Shown: piece after piece, positions 52,985 to 61,204 of the stretch
How positions within the stretch are numbered: position 1 is the first letter of the stretch
How the letters are laid out: every line of letters starts with the position of its first letter
DNA from: Sva-07 sp963716095
GTDB taxonomy: Bacteria > Actinomycetota > Acidimicrobiia > Acidimicrobiales > Ilumatobacteraceae
Assembly: GCA_963716095.1 (NCBI GenBank)
Contig: CAVQSV010000005.1
Coordinates: 124,001-188,000 of the forward strand
Direction of reading: 5' to 3'
Length of the DNA: 64,000 nt
Program-made: the position numbers and the translations under genes
The notes under the pieces: model-generated
Told to the model about the DNA's origin: nothing
Database searches by the model: none
What the model saw: only the letters and a program-made list of their open reading frames with translations

Positions 52985-53308
52985 ATGGCCCAGGCCAAAC
53001 TCACTCCGCTCCAGCAAGCCGAAGCCGACCGCAAGGCTGCCGAAGCCGCACGTGCGAACAAGACGCAGCGCACGTTCTCCGACGAGGAGAAGGCGACACG
53101 CAAGGAGCGCGTCGCCAAGGCGAAGGACGCGATGAGCCGCTCGGTCGGTCTGAAGGGCGCCCATGTGCAGCCGGCGCGCGCAGCGATCAAGAAGTACCTG
53201 CAGAACCTGAACGATCCGAAGCAGCCCGACGATCAGCAGTTCGAGACGCTGATCGAGGCGCCGTTCAAGGCTCCGCCGAAGAAGAAGACCAACGACCGCC
53301 GCTTCTGA
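52985..53308 (+). CDS. Small charged protein, unknown
   Basis: 107 residues, very rich in Ala, Lys, Glu, Arg. A long helical first half (LTPLQQAEADRKAAEAARAN) that may form a coiled coil, and a basic tail (KKKTNDRRF). No family known to me. Codon use fits the genome and a GAAGGA box precedes ATG 52985, so a real gene is likely. A family B repeat lies between it and the convergent gene. Confidence 0.6.
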   Translation: MAQAKLTPLQQAEADRKAAEAARANKTQRTFSDEEKATRKERVAKAKDAMSRSVGLKGAHVQPARAAIKKYLQNLNDPKQPDDQQFETLIEAPFKAPPKKKTNDRRF

Positions 53309-53320
53309 GCGACCCCGCAC

Positions 53321-53362
53321 CGCGATGAGCGAAGCGACCGAATGCGGCCAGTTCGCTCATCG
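53321..53362. repeat. Family B inverted repeat, copy 3
   Basis: 42 bp with perfect 12-bp arms GCGATGAGCGAA / TTCGCTCATCGC and inner CCG-AATG-CGG. It fills the gap between the small charged protein and the convergent gene at 53380. Its loop differs from copies 1-2, while the arms are the same. Confidence 0.82.
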
Positions 53363-53379
53363 CCTCTGGGGGTCAGCGG

Positions 53380-53850
53380 CTATCGGTTCGTACCGGGCGG
53401 CAGGACGGCGTCGACGAGTGCTCGTTCGAGCCGCGTGAGTTCGCTGGAGATGCGCGAGCGGGTCTTTCGTCGCTCGTTCAGCGGCATCGTCGCCGAGATC
53501 GATGCAGCCCGACTCAGTTCGTCGATTGCCTGAAAGATGACCGCTCCGTCGCGATCGGTCGGGTCAGGAAAGACGAGATCGGCGTTGCGTTCGAGCGCTG
53601 CCAGGCGCCGCTCGACACCCCGCTGACCGAACCGTTGGGTTGGATCGAGCCGGTCGAGTCCGCTCGGCGCCCGCGCCGTGCCGGCCTCTGCGTCGCGGCG
53701 GGTTGCCGCCCACTCCCGCGCGGCGACCGGCGCCTTGCGGAGTTGCTCGCGAACTCGTTCGTCCTGGAGCACCGACATCGCGAGCAGCAGCGCTCCCTGC
53801 GCAGCTTTGCGTTTGGAGCTCGGGATCGGGATCGGTCGTTTGGCAGCCAT
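53380..53850 (-). CDS. Hypothetical basic protein
   Basis: 156 residues, Arg/Ala-rich, mostly helical. An N-terminal PIPIPSSKRKAAQGALLLAM stretch looks like a weak amphipathic helix; REQLRKAPVAAREWAATRR follows. No family recognised. The open frame extends upstream to 54117 over the start of the divergent dehydrogenase, so ATG 53850 is the better start. Convergent with the small charged protein. Confidence 0.55.
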   Translation of the reverse strand: MAAKRPIPIPSSKRKAAQGALLLAMSVLQDERVREQLRKAPVAAREWAATRRDAEAGTARAPSGLDRLDPTQRFGQRGVERRLAALERNADLVFPDPTDRDGAVIFQAIDELSRAASISATMPLNERRKTRSRISSELTRLERALVDAVLPPGTNR

Positions 53851-53953
53851 CGCGGGTACCGAGCCTACGAGATGGCTGTCGACTGCCGTACCTGCCGGGG
53901 CACATCGTGACTCCACGTCGGAGGTGACTCCGCTGATGTGCTTGAGTGGTTCC

Positions 53954-55093
53954 ATGTCCGCCGACCTTCCCAACGCTGCACTCGAACTGCGATCGACGCT
54001 CACCGACGACGGTCTCGCCACCATGAGGATCCAAGAAACCGAGGTCACCGCGCCGACCGATGACCAGGTCGTCGTGCGTGTCGAGGCCGCGCCGATCAAC
54101 CCGTCCGACCTGGGCATGATGCTCGCCGGCGGTGATGCCGACGCTGCCCTGCCCGCCGGCGACGGGGCTCACGATGCGGTGGCGGTGCCGGTCACCGAAG
54201 CCGCCGTCGCTGCCCAACGAGCTCGGCTGGGCAAGCCGATGCCGGTCGGCAACGAAGGTGGTGGCGTGGTGGTGGCAGCCGGCTCGTCGCCCGCTGCCCA
54301 AGCGTTGCTCGGCAAGACCGTTGGCTTCCTCTCCGGCAATGCGTACGCCCAGTACCGCACGCTGCATTCCAGCCAGTGCCTGGCAATGGCCGACGGCACC
54401 GATCCGGCCGATGCCGCAGCGGCGTTCGTCAATCCGCTCACGGCGCTCGGCATGGTCGAGACGATGCGCGCCGAAGGACACTCGGCGCTGATCCACACGG
54501 TCGGAGCGTCGAACCTCGGGTTGATGCTCAACCGGATCTGTCTCGACGACGGTGTCGGGCTGGTCAACATCGTCCGCAAGCCTGAGCATGTCGAGCAGCT
54601 TCGAGCCCTCGGCGCCGAACACGTCGTCGACAGCAGTGCCGACACGTTCCTCGACGACCTCACCGGCGCGCTTCGCGCAACGGGTGCCACCATTGCGTTC
54701 GACGCAATCGGCGGCGGCGACCTGGCGAGCATCCTGCTGTCCAACATGGAGAAGGTGGCCAGCGAGCAGGCCGGCGAGTTCAGCCGGTACGGCTCCGACA
54801 CCCACAAGCAGGTCTACATCTACGGCGGTCTCGATCGTGGCCCGACGACGCTGCGGCGCGACTTCGGCATGTCGTGGGGCCTGGGTGGTTGGCTGCTGAC
54901 CCCGTTCCTGATCAAGATCGGCCAGGATGCCGCCGATCGGCTGCGCCAGCGGGTCGCCGACGAGATCACCACGACGTTCGCCAGCACCTACGGGACGCGT
55001 TTGTCGCTCGCCGATGCCGTCGACCCGGTCCACGTGAAGCGCTACGCCCGCATGGCCACCGGCGACAAGGCGCTGGTCACCCCGAACGCTTGA
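53954..55093 (+). CDS. Zinc-independent MDR family quinone oxidoreductase-like protein
   Basis: 379 residues, medium-chain dehydrogenase/reductase superfamily without the zinc cysteines. VRVEAAPINPSDLGMML is the typical quinone-reductase/enoyl-reductase N-terminal motif; GNEGGGVVVAAG and LIHTVGASNLGLML (cofactor loop) follow. It reduces an activated double bond or quinone with NAD(P)H. Start ATG 53954; ATG 53936 is an alternative. Ends in a 19-bp palindrome shared with the convergent SDR. Confidence 0.85.
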   Translation: MSADLPNAALELRSTLTDDGLATMRIQETEVTAPTDDQVVVRVEAAPINPSDLGMMLAGGDADAALPAGDGAHDAVAVPVTEAAVAAQRARLGKPMPVGNEGGGVVVAAGSSPAAQALLGKTVGFLSGNAYAQYRTLHSSQCLAMADGTDPADAAAAFVNPLTALGMVETMRAEGHSALIHTVGASNLGLMLNRICLDDGVGLVNIVRKPEHVEQLRALGAEHVVDSSADTFLDDLTGALRATGATIAFDAIGGGDLASILLSNMEKVASEQAGEFSRYGSDTHKQVYIYGGLDRGPTTLRRDFGMSWGLGGWLLTPFLIKIGQDAADRLRQRVADEITTTFASTYGTRLSLADAVDPVHVKRYARMATGDKALVTPNA

Positions 55094-55129
55094 TGTTACG
55101 TCTGGTGTCAGACACCAGACGTAACGTCA
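55091..55129. terminator. 19-bp palindrome between convergent genes (family D copy)
   Basis: TGATGTTACGTCTGGTGTC-A-GACACCAGACGTAACGTCA: 19-bp stem with one wobble. Its first three bases are the forward gene's TGA and its last three the reverse gene's stop. A close relative of the palindrome at 4606-4642 (shared GACGT-TGGTGTC core with changes matched on both arms). Confidence 0.72.
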
Positions 55130-55906
55130 GCGGCCGCCTTGACCGTCGTCGACCTTGATGATCGTGCCGGTCACCATCTCCGATGCCGGCGACACGAGAT
55201 GGAGCAGCGTGCTGTCGAGGTGCTCGGGCTGGCCGATGCGCTTGCGCGGAAACACGCGGGTGAGGTCGCCCATCCGCTCGATCATCCCGTCCGACATCTC
55301 CGAGGCGAACAGCCCGGGGGCGATGGCGTTGACGTTGATGTTGAACCGCGACCACTCGACCGCCAGTGTCTCGGTCAGACGGTTCACCCCGGCCTTGGTG
55401 ATCGAGTACAGCGCAGCGCCACCGCCCGCGTAGTGGAAACCGCCGACCGACGAGATGTTGACCATCCGGCCGGGCAGCTCCAACTCGATCAGCCGTCGTG
55501 CGACCTCGCAGGACAGCAGGAACGGCGCACGCAGGTTGGTGTCGAGTACCCGGTCGATCAGATCGAGCTCCATCCGGGTTGCGTACTGGGCATCGGGGAT
55601 GCCGGCATTGTTCACCAGGATCTGCACCGGTCCCACCTCGGCCTCGGCGCGGGCCACGACCGAGGCGATCTGCTCGGCGTCGGTCACATCGAGTGCGAGC
55701 GGGAGGCAGGAACCGCCGGCCGTTCCGATTTCCTCCGCGAGCTCCTCGAGCCGATCGACGCGCCGAGCCGTGGCGACGACCCGCGCTCCGTTCGCGGCGA
55801 GCAGCGCGGCGAATCGCCGGCCGAGGCCCGATGATGCCCCGGTGACGAGGGCAACCTGTCCGGAGAGGTCGACGGAGGCAGCGATCGGATCCATCTGGGC
55901 ATGCAA
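55127..55906 (-). CDS. SDR family oxidoreductase (3-oxoacyl-ACP reductase-like)
   Basis: 259 residues, classical FabG-like SDR. ALVTGASSGLGRRFAALLA, NNAGIPDAQ, MVNISSVGGFH (catalytic Ser), YSITKAGVNRLTETLA (Tyr-x3-Lys), NAIAPGLFASEM. Uses NAD(P)(H) on a ketone or alcohol. Start at ATG 55906 or 55894. The downstream end is a palindrome shared with the convergent quinone-reductase-like gene. Confidence 0.88.
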   Translation of the reverse strand: MHAQMDPIAASVDLSGQVALVTGASSGLGRRFAALLAANGARVVATARRVDRLEELAEEIGTAGGSCLPLALDVTDAEQIASVVARAEAEVGPVQILVNNAGIPDAQYATRMELDLIDRVLDTNLRAPFLLSCEVARRLIELELPGRMVNISSVGGFHYAGGGAALYSITKAGVNRLTETLAVEWSRFNINVNAIAPGLFASEMSDGMIERMGDLTRVFPRKRIGQPEHLDSTLLHLVSPASEMVTGTIIKVDDGQGGR

Positions 55907-56026
55907 TCACATCGGCAGCTCAGCCTCAACATCATCGCCATGGGACTGCACGACTCTGGCTGACCGGGCGGCTCGGCGGGACATCCACCCCGCCGATCGG
56001 GCTGCCCGGCGGTCGGACGGGAGCGA

Positions 56027-57044
56027 TCAGCCGAAGAACGACTGTGCGACGCTGAACAACTCGTCGTCGACGCCGCGGATCTCGGCGCACCCCTCGGCGA
56101 GCGGCACGCCGACGATGTTGGCGTTGCGCATCGCAACCATCGTGCCGTGCTGACCCTCGGCCGCCAGATCTGCCGCCTTGGCGCCGAGCCGGGTGGCCAG
56201 CACCCGGTCGAAGGCGCTCGGTGTGCCACCTCGCTGCAGGTGGCCGAGCACCGTCACCCGGGTCTCGTAGCCGGTGAGCTCCTCGATGACGGGTGCGAGT
56301 TGGTAGGCGACACCGCCCAACCGGTCGAACCCGAAGACGTCCTTCTGGAGGGTCACCTTCTCGGGCGGTTCGATGCCCTCGGCCACGACGACGATGCTGT
56401 AGTTCTTGCCGTGGCGGTGCCGACGACGGATGAGCGCTGCGATCTGCTCGATGTCGTACGGGACCTCGGGGATGAGGATCGCCTGCGCACCGCCGGCCAG
56501 GCCGGCATAGGTGGCGATCCACCCCTTGGTGCGCCCCATGACTTCGACGAGGATCACGCGGTTGTGGGCTTCGGCCGTGGTCGTGAGTCGGTCGATCGCA
56601 TCGGTGACGATCTGGACGGCCGTGTCGAATCCGAACGTGAAGTCGGTGCCGCTGATGTCGTTGTCGATCGTCTTCGGGACGCCGATCACGTTGGCACCGT
56701 CCTCGCCGAGCCGCAGCGCAGTGCGCAGGGTGCCGTCACCACCGATGACGACCAAGGAATCGATGTCGTTGCGCTTCAGCGTCCGCGCGACGCTCTCGTA
56801 GCCGTCACCGTGTACGTACGGGTCCTTCCGAGACGTGCCGAGGATCGTGCCTCCCTTGGGCAGAATCTCCTCGACCGCGTGGTTGTCGAGCATCTCGACG
56901 TGGCCGTCCATCAGCCCCTCCCAGCCGTTGAGGATGCCGAGGACCTCGTCGTCGTTCTCGTGCGCCGCGAACGACCAGGCCGCGGATGACGGCGTTGAGA
57001 CCGGGACAGTCGCCACCGGCAGTGAGGACGCCGATGACGCTCAT
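56027..57044 (-). CDS. pfkA: 6-phosphofructokinase, ATP type (group III), one frameshift
   Basis: About 338 residues after correcting one base shift near 56980, between GVLTAGGDCPGLNAVIRG and HENDDEVLGILNGWEG. VVIGGDGTL has Gly at the position equal to E. coli 104 (ATP use), and VPKTIDNDISGTDFTFGF has Lys at 124. Gly104/Lys124 is the pattern of actinobacterial ATP-dependent group III enzymes. VMGRTKGWIA and the C-terminal LGHLQRGGTPSAFDR complete the family. Last gene of a reverse-strand run with a second PFK. The catalytic parts are all intact, so the shift is probably a base-call error. Confidence 0.9.
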
Positions 57045-57103
57045 CGAGTCGCAGTCGGTGCGATTGGGGAGTGGTCGGTTCGGTTACGCACGAGGCGCAG
57101 ACC

Positions 57104-58252
57104 TTAGTAGAGGAACATCGGCTTGCCACCGACGTGACGGATGTTGGGGCGATAGGTCTCCGGGTCGTACATCTCGCCGACGTCGACGCGCTTGACACCT
57201 TCGCCGATCATCGAGATCGGCACGTTGGTGTACGTCCCGCCCTTGAGCGCAACCATCCGGCCCGACTGCCCCTCGACCGCGAGGTCGGTGGCCATCACGG
57301 CGTAGTTGTTGGCCACCATGAGATCGAGCGAGTCGGGGCTGCCCGAGCGCATCAGATACCCGATCGTCTGGTTGATGATGTGGATGCCGGTGACCTCCTT
57401 CAGCATCGAGCCCACCTGCTCGCCGACACCGCCCAGCTTGCGGTGGCCGTAGGCGTCGGCCTCACCACTGAGCAGCATCTCGCCACCCTCGACGACTGCG
57501 CCCTCCGAGACCGTGACCATCGCGTACTGGCTGGGGTTCGCCGCACGATCGGCGGTCAGGTAGTCGGCGAGCCGGTTGATGTCGACGGGCACCTCGGAGA
57601 TGACCGCTCGATCGACCCCGGCGAGGTAGGCGGTGATCAGGGAGGTCTCGCCGCTGTACCGGCCGAACAGCTCGACGACGGCGATCCGCTCGTGCGAGCC
57701 AGTGCTCGTCCGAAGGTTGCCGATGAACTGCACGCCGCGCGTCACCGCGGTCGAGAAACCGATGCAGTAGTCGGTGCCGTGGACGTCGTTGTCCATCGTC
57801 TTCGGGATCGCGATCACGGGCACGCCCTCCTGATGGAGACGAAGCCCGTACGACAGCGTGTCGTCACCGCCGATCGGGATGAGAACGTCGATGCCGTACG
57901 CCTCGAGGACGTCGATCGCATGCGGCGTGAAGTCGTACGGTTCCTGCGCTCCGTCGGGCGGTGTCAGGAAGTCGGGCACGTCGCCGGCCTTCACCTTGCC
58001 GGGATGGGTGCGCGAGCTGTGGAGCACGGTGCCGCCGGAGCGGTCGATCGTACGCACCCAGTTCGGGTCCATCGGCTGGGAGAACTCCTCGAGCGACGCC
58101 GGATCGTCGGGGTTGACGTAGAGCAGCCCGGCCCAGCCGCGCCGGAGGCCGATCACCTCGTGGCCGTGTTCGGCCGCACGGTTGACCACGGCCTTGATCG
58201 CCGCGTTGAGGCCGGGGACGTCGCCGCCGCCGGTCAGGATTCCGATACGCAT
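57104..58252 (-). CDS. pfp: Phosphofructokinase, probably pyrophosphate-dependent
   Basis: 382 residues. N-terminal GILTGGGDVPGLNAAIK. The donor-site signature IGGDDTLSYG has Asp where ATP enzymes have Gly (E. coli 104), and IPKTMDNDVHGTD has Lys at 124: the Asp/Lys pair marks PPi-dependent PFKs, which work reversibly between fructose-6-phosphate and fructose-1,6-bisphosphate. FGRYSGETS and MRSGSPDSLDLMVA follow. It lies 12 bases after the aldolase stop and 59 bases before the ATP-type PFK, so both PFKs share an operon. PPi use is inferred from residues, not shown. Confidence 0.85.
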   Translation of the reverse strand: MRIGILTGGGDVPGLNAAIKAVVNRAAEHGHEVIGLRRGWAGLLYVNPDDPASLEEFSQPMDPNWVRTIDRSGGTVLHSSRTHPGKVKAGDVPDFLTPPDGAQEPYDFTPHAIDVLEAYGIDVLIPIGGDDTLSYGLRLHQEGVPVIAIPKTMDNDVHGTDYCIGFSTAVTRGVQFIGNLRTSTGSHERIAVVELFGRYSGETSLITAYLAGVDRAVISEVPVDINRLADYLTADRAANPSQYAMVTVSEGAVVEGGEMLLSGEADAYGHRKLGGVGEQVGSMLKEVTGIHIINQTIGYLMRSGSPDSLDLMVANNYAVMATDLAVEGQSGRMVALKGGTYTNVPISMIGEGVKRVDVGEMYDPETYRPNIRHVGGKPMFLY

Positions 58253-58264
58253 GTCGTTGGCTCC

Positions 58265-59323
58265 TCAGGCGACCGTCACGTCGTCGCACAGATAGACGTC
58301 TTGGATGGCGTTCAAGATCTCGACGCCGTCGGCCATGGGCTTCTGGAACGCCTTGCGTCCGCTGATCAGCCCGCAGCCACCGGCTCGCTTGTTGACGACG
58401 GCGGTCGCGACCGCGTCGTGGAGGTCGTTGCTCCCGGACGCCCCTCCCGAGTTGATCAGCCCCATCCGGCCCATGTAGTTGTTGGCGACCTGGTACCGGG
58501 TGAGATCGATCGGATGGTCGGTCGTCAGCTCGCTGTAGACCTTGTCGTGGGTCTTGCCGGCCTTGATCGCCGGGTAGCCGCCGTTGTTCTCCGGGAGCTT
58601 CTGTTTGATGATGTCGGCTTCGAGCGTCACGCCGAGATGGTTGGCCTGGCCGGTGAGGTCGGCGGACGCGTGGTAGTCGACGCCGTCGACTTTGAACGCG
58701 GAGTTGCGGAGGTAGCACCACAGCACGGTGAACATGCCGAGGTCGTGTGCGATCCGGAATGCCTCGGCGACCTCCTGCAGCTGTCGGTTGGACTCGTCGG
58801 AGCCCCAGTAGATCGTCGCGCCGACACCGACGCAGCCCATGTCGAAGGCCTGCTGCATGGACGCGAACATCGTCTGGTCGTAGGTGTTCGGGGTGGTGAG
58901 GAGTTCGTTGTGGTTGAACTTCAGGATGAACGGGATCTTGTGGGCGTACGTCCGCGCCACCGATCCGAGCACGCCGAGCGTCGACGCCACTGCGTTGCAG
59001 CCGCCCTCGATCGCCAACTCACAGATGTTGGCCGGATCGAAGTAGATCGGGTTCGGGGCGAAGCTCGCCCCGGCCGCGTGCTCGATGCCCTGGTCGACCG
59101 GGAGGATCGACACGTAACCGGTGCCCGCCAGGCGACCGTGGTCGTACAGCGACTGGAGATTGCGCAACACGGGCGGGCGTCGATCGGTCTGCGACGTCAC
59201 CCGGTCGATGAAGTCCGGCCCGGGCAGATGGAGCTGCTCGCGCGGGATGGTGGTGCACGAGTGATCGAGCAGGTACTCGGCCTGATCGCCGAGCGCAGCT
59301 TGGATGTCGGTGTACGAACTCAT
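58265..59323 (-). CDS. fbaB: Class I fructose-bisphosphate aldolase (DhnA/FbaB type)
   Basis: 352 residues. Splits fructose-1,6-bisphosphate into two triose phosphates by a Schiff base, with no metal. ILPVDQGIEHAAGASF is the diagnostic N-terminal barrel motif of this archaeal-type class I family; the lysine in FILKFNHNELL and the later GLINSGGASGSND and KRAGGCGLISGRKAF phosphate-binding parts follow. ATG 59323 start. Followed at once by the PPi-type PFK gene; together they make a reversible lower-upper glycolytic module. Confidence 0.92.
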   Translation of the reverse strand: MSSYTDIQAALGDQAEYLLDHSCTTIPREQLHLPGPDFIDRVTSQTDRRPPVLRNLQSLYDHGRLAGTGYVSILPVDQGIEHAAGASFAPNPIYFDPANICELAIEGGCNAVASTLGVLGSVARTYAHKIPFILKFNHNELLTTPNTYDQTMFASMQQAFDMGCVGVGATIYWGSDESNRQLQEVAEAFRIAHDLGMFTVLWCYLRNSAFKVDGVDYHASADLTGQANHLGVTLEADIIKQKLPENNGGYPAIKAGKTHDKVYSELTTDHPIDLTRYQVANNYMGRMGLINSGGASGSNDLHDAVATAVVNKRAGGCGLISGRKAFQKPMADGVEILNAIQDVYLCDDVTVA

Positions 59324-59484
59324 GATTCTCCTCAACTCGTGGGACGGACGGACCCTCGTGGGGATCGGATACCAAGTGTGTCCGAAGGTCCGTCACCGAT
59401 GCATCGTAGGGCACTCGGCCGGCCCACGGGTACGGCCGGAAGTCCCGCGACAACGGGCACTCGACCCTCCGAACGATCCGGCGG

Positions 59485-61099
59485 TCAGCTCCCGATCACT
59501 CGGACCGTGCCGGCTGCAGGGTCGACCTCGATCTGGCTTCCGTCGACGATCGACAAGGCCCCTGAGGCGCCGATCACCGCCGGCAGGCCGAGCTCCCTCG
59601 ACAACACCGCAGCGTGCGACATGGCGCCACCGTCGACGGTCACCAGCGCTCCCGCGATGCTCAGCACCAGGTTGAATGCGGGTGACGTCGCCCGCACCAC
59701 GAGTACATCGCCCGGTTCGAGCCGTTCCATGGCCTCGTCGGCGGAATCCGCCACCACCGCTCGGCCCACGTAGCTCGACGCCCCGATGCCGGCGCCGCTC
59801 AGCGGGTCGTGACCCACCGGGCCGGCCATACCGGTGTACTCGAGGGAGACCTGCACCATCGCCACCGTCGTGGCGAGGGGACCGGGAAGCGCGCTCAGTG
59901 GTGGATCGGCTTCGGGCTGGCCGAGTGTCGGCGGCGGATGCAAGCTGGCGAGCTGCAGTCGTCGAGCTGCCCGCCGGGCGAGTTCGTCGGGGTCCGGTGT
60001 TCCGGCTCGGAAGAGCGAGCGGGCCTCGTCGGGGGTGAGCTCGACGACGTGTTCGCCGACGCCGAGTCGACCGCCCGCTTCCAGGAGCGCCCGCCGGAGC
60101 AGGCCCACGGGCCACTCGATCGTCATCGGCCCCTGGTCGTCGCGCATGTCCATGACGTTGCGAGCATCGTGCAGCGCTCGATCGAAGTCGTCGCGATCGG
60201 AGCTCGGAACGCGCTCGCGCAGGGACGCGGCCAGCGCGTCGGCGCCGTACGCGGGTGCCGGGCTCGATGTGCGGATGGCAGCGAGCAGAACGTCGGGGAG
60301 TTCGTCCAGGGTCGAGGCGGTCAGGTCGTAGCCGGTGGCGAGCACCTGGCCGTGCTCGCGAACGTGTTCGTCGAGGAGTGTGGCCGCTTCGTCGGACACG
60401 GCGCGCACGTCGGCGAGGGACGCGACGGGAATGGGCGATGCCTCGATCAGCGCCCGGAGACGGGTGAGTCGCACCCTCGGCGCCACCGTCGACGGCGACG
60501 CGCCCGCCAGCGCCTCGATCGCCTCGGCCGGATCCAGACCCCACTCCCGGCACTCGTACAGGAATCGGGCGATCGGACCCAGGTCGTGGCCGTGGAGCCA
60601 GAAGTGCAGTTCGAAGTTGTCCCTGAGCACGTCGAGGAGCGCGGTGACATGTGTGCGCAGCTCGTCGTCGTCGAGCGTCGACGGGTCGGTGTCCTGGAAC
60701 CGAAGATTGGTGTCGCGCAACGAGGGGCGGATCTCATCGTGCCAGCGGCGAACGACGTCGTTCGACGGCGACGTGGCGAGCGTGTCGCGCGGCGGCCTTC
60801 GTCCGCTTGCGGAATTCCGGATGGACCCGAGCAGCGATCCAGAGGATCGGCGCCGGTGGCGGCTTGCGCGGTGGCTTGTCCGCACCGATCAGCGGTCGAA
60901 GGCGGGTGTACATGAACCCGTTGACGAACCCCGGCGCGAGCGTGGCCGCTGGCACGCCCAGCTCGGCGAACACCGCTCGGAAACCGTTGTACATGCCCTC
61001 GGTCATCAGCCACTGGCTGATCGGAGTGACGCCGCCCGGATAGTGCGATCGATCGAGTTGCCACTCGCCGGGCCCGGGTGCAGTGAATGTGTCCCCCAT
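59485..61099 (-). CDS. PEP-utilising enzyme mobile-domain protein, one frameshift
   Basis: About 537 residues after correcting one base near 60785. The C-terminal mobile domain (about 455-537) has VRATSPAFN, then DGGAMSHAAVLSRELGLPAVIG with the phosphohistidine (GG-x-x-SHAA), as in PEP synthase, PPDK and enzyme I. The upstream 440 residues are helical, with a MYNGFRAVF segment near the start, and have no ATP-grasp domain, so it is not a full PEP synthase; it may accept a phosphoryl group from PEP or work with a separate partner. First gene of the reverse-strand central-carbon run. ATG 61099 start. Confidence 0.75.
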
Positions 61100-61204
61100 G
61101 GTGTGCATCTTCGCACAGGCCGGAGTCCGCTCCGACCGGGATCACGGTGAGCGGATGGTGCGAATCTGGCCGGGTCCTCGACCTGCTGCGTAGCCTGGAC
61201 GCTC

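Noticed and set aside
57071..59773. A 900-residue open frame on the + strand
   Set aside because: It runs antisense across pfp and aldolase, has no recognisable motif, and is explained by high GC and the strong codon bias of the genes opposite.
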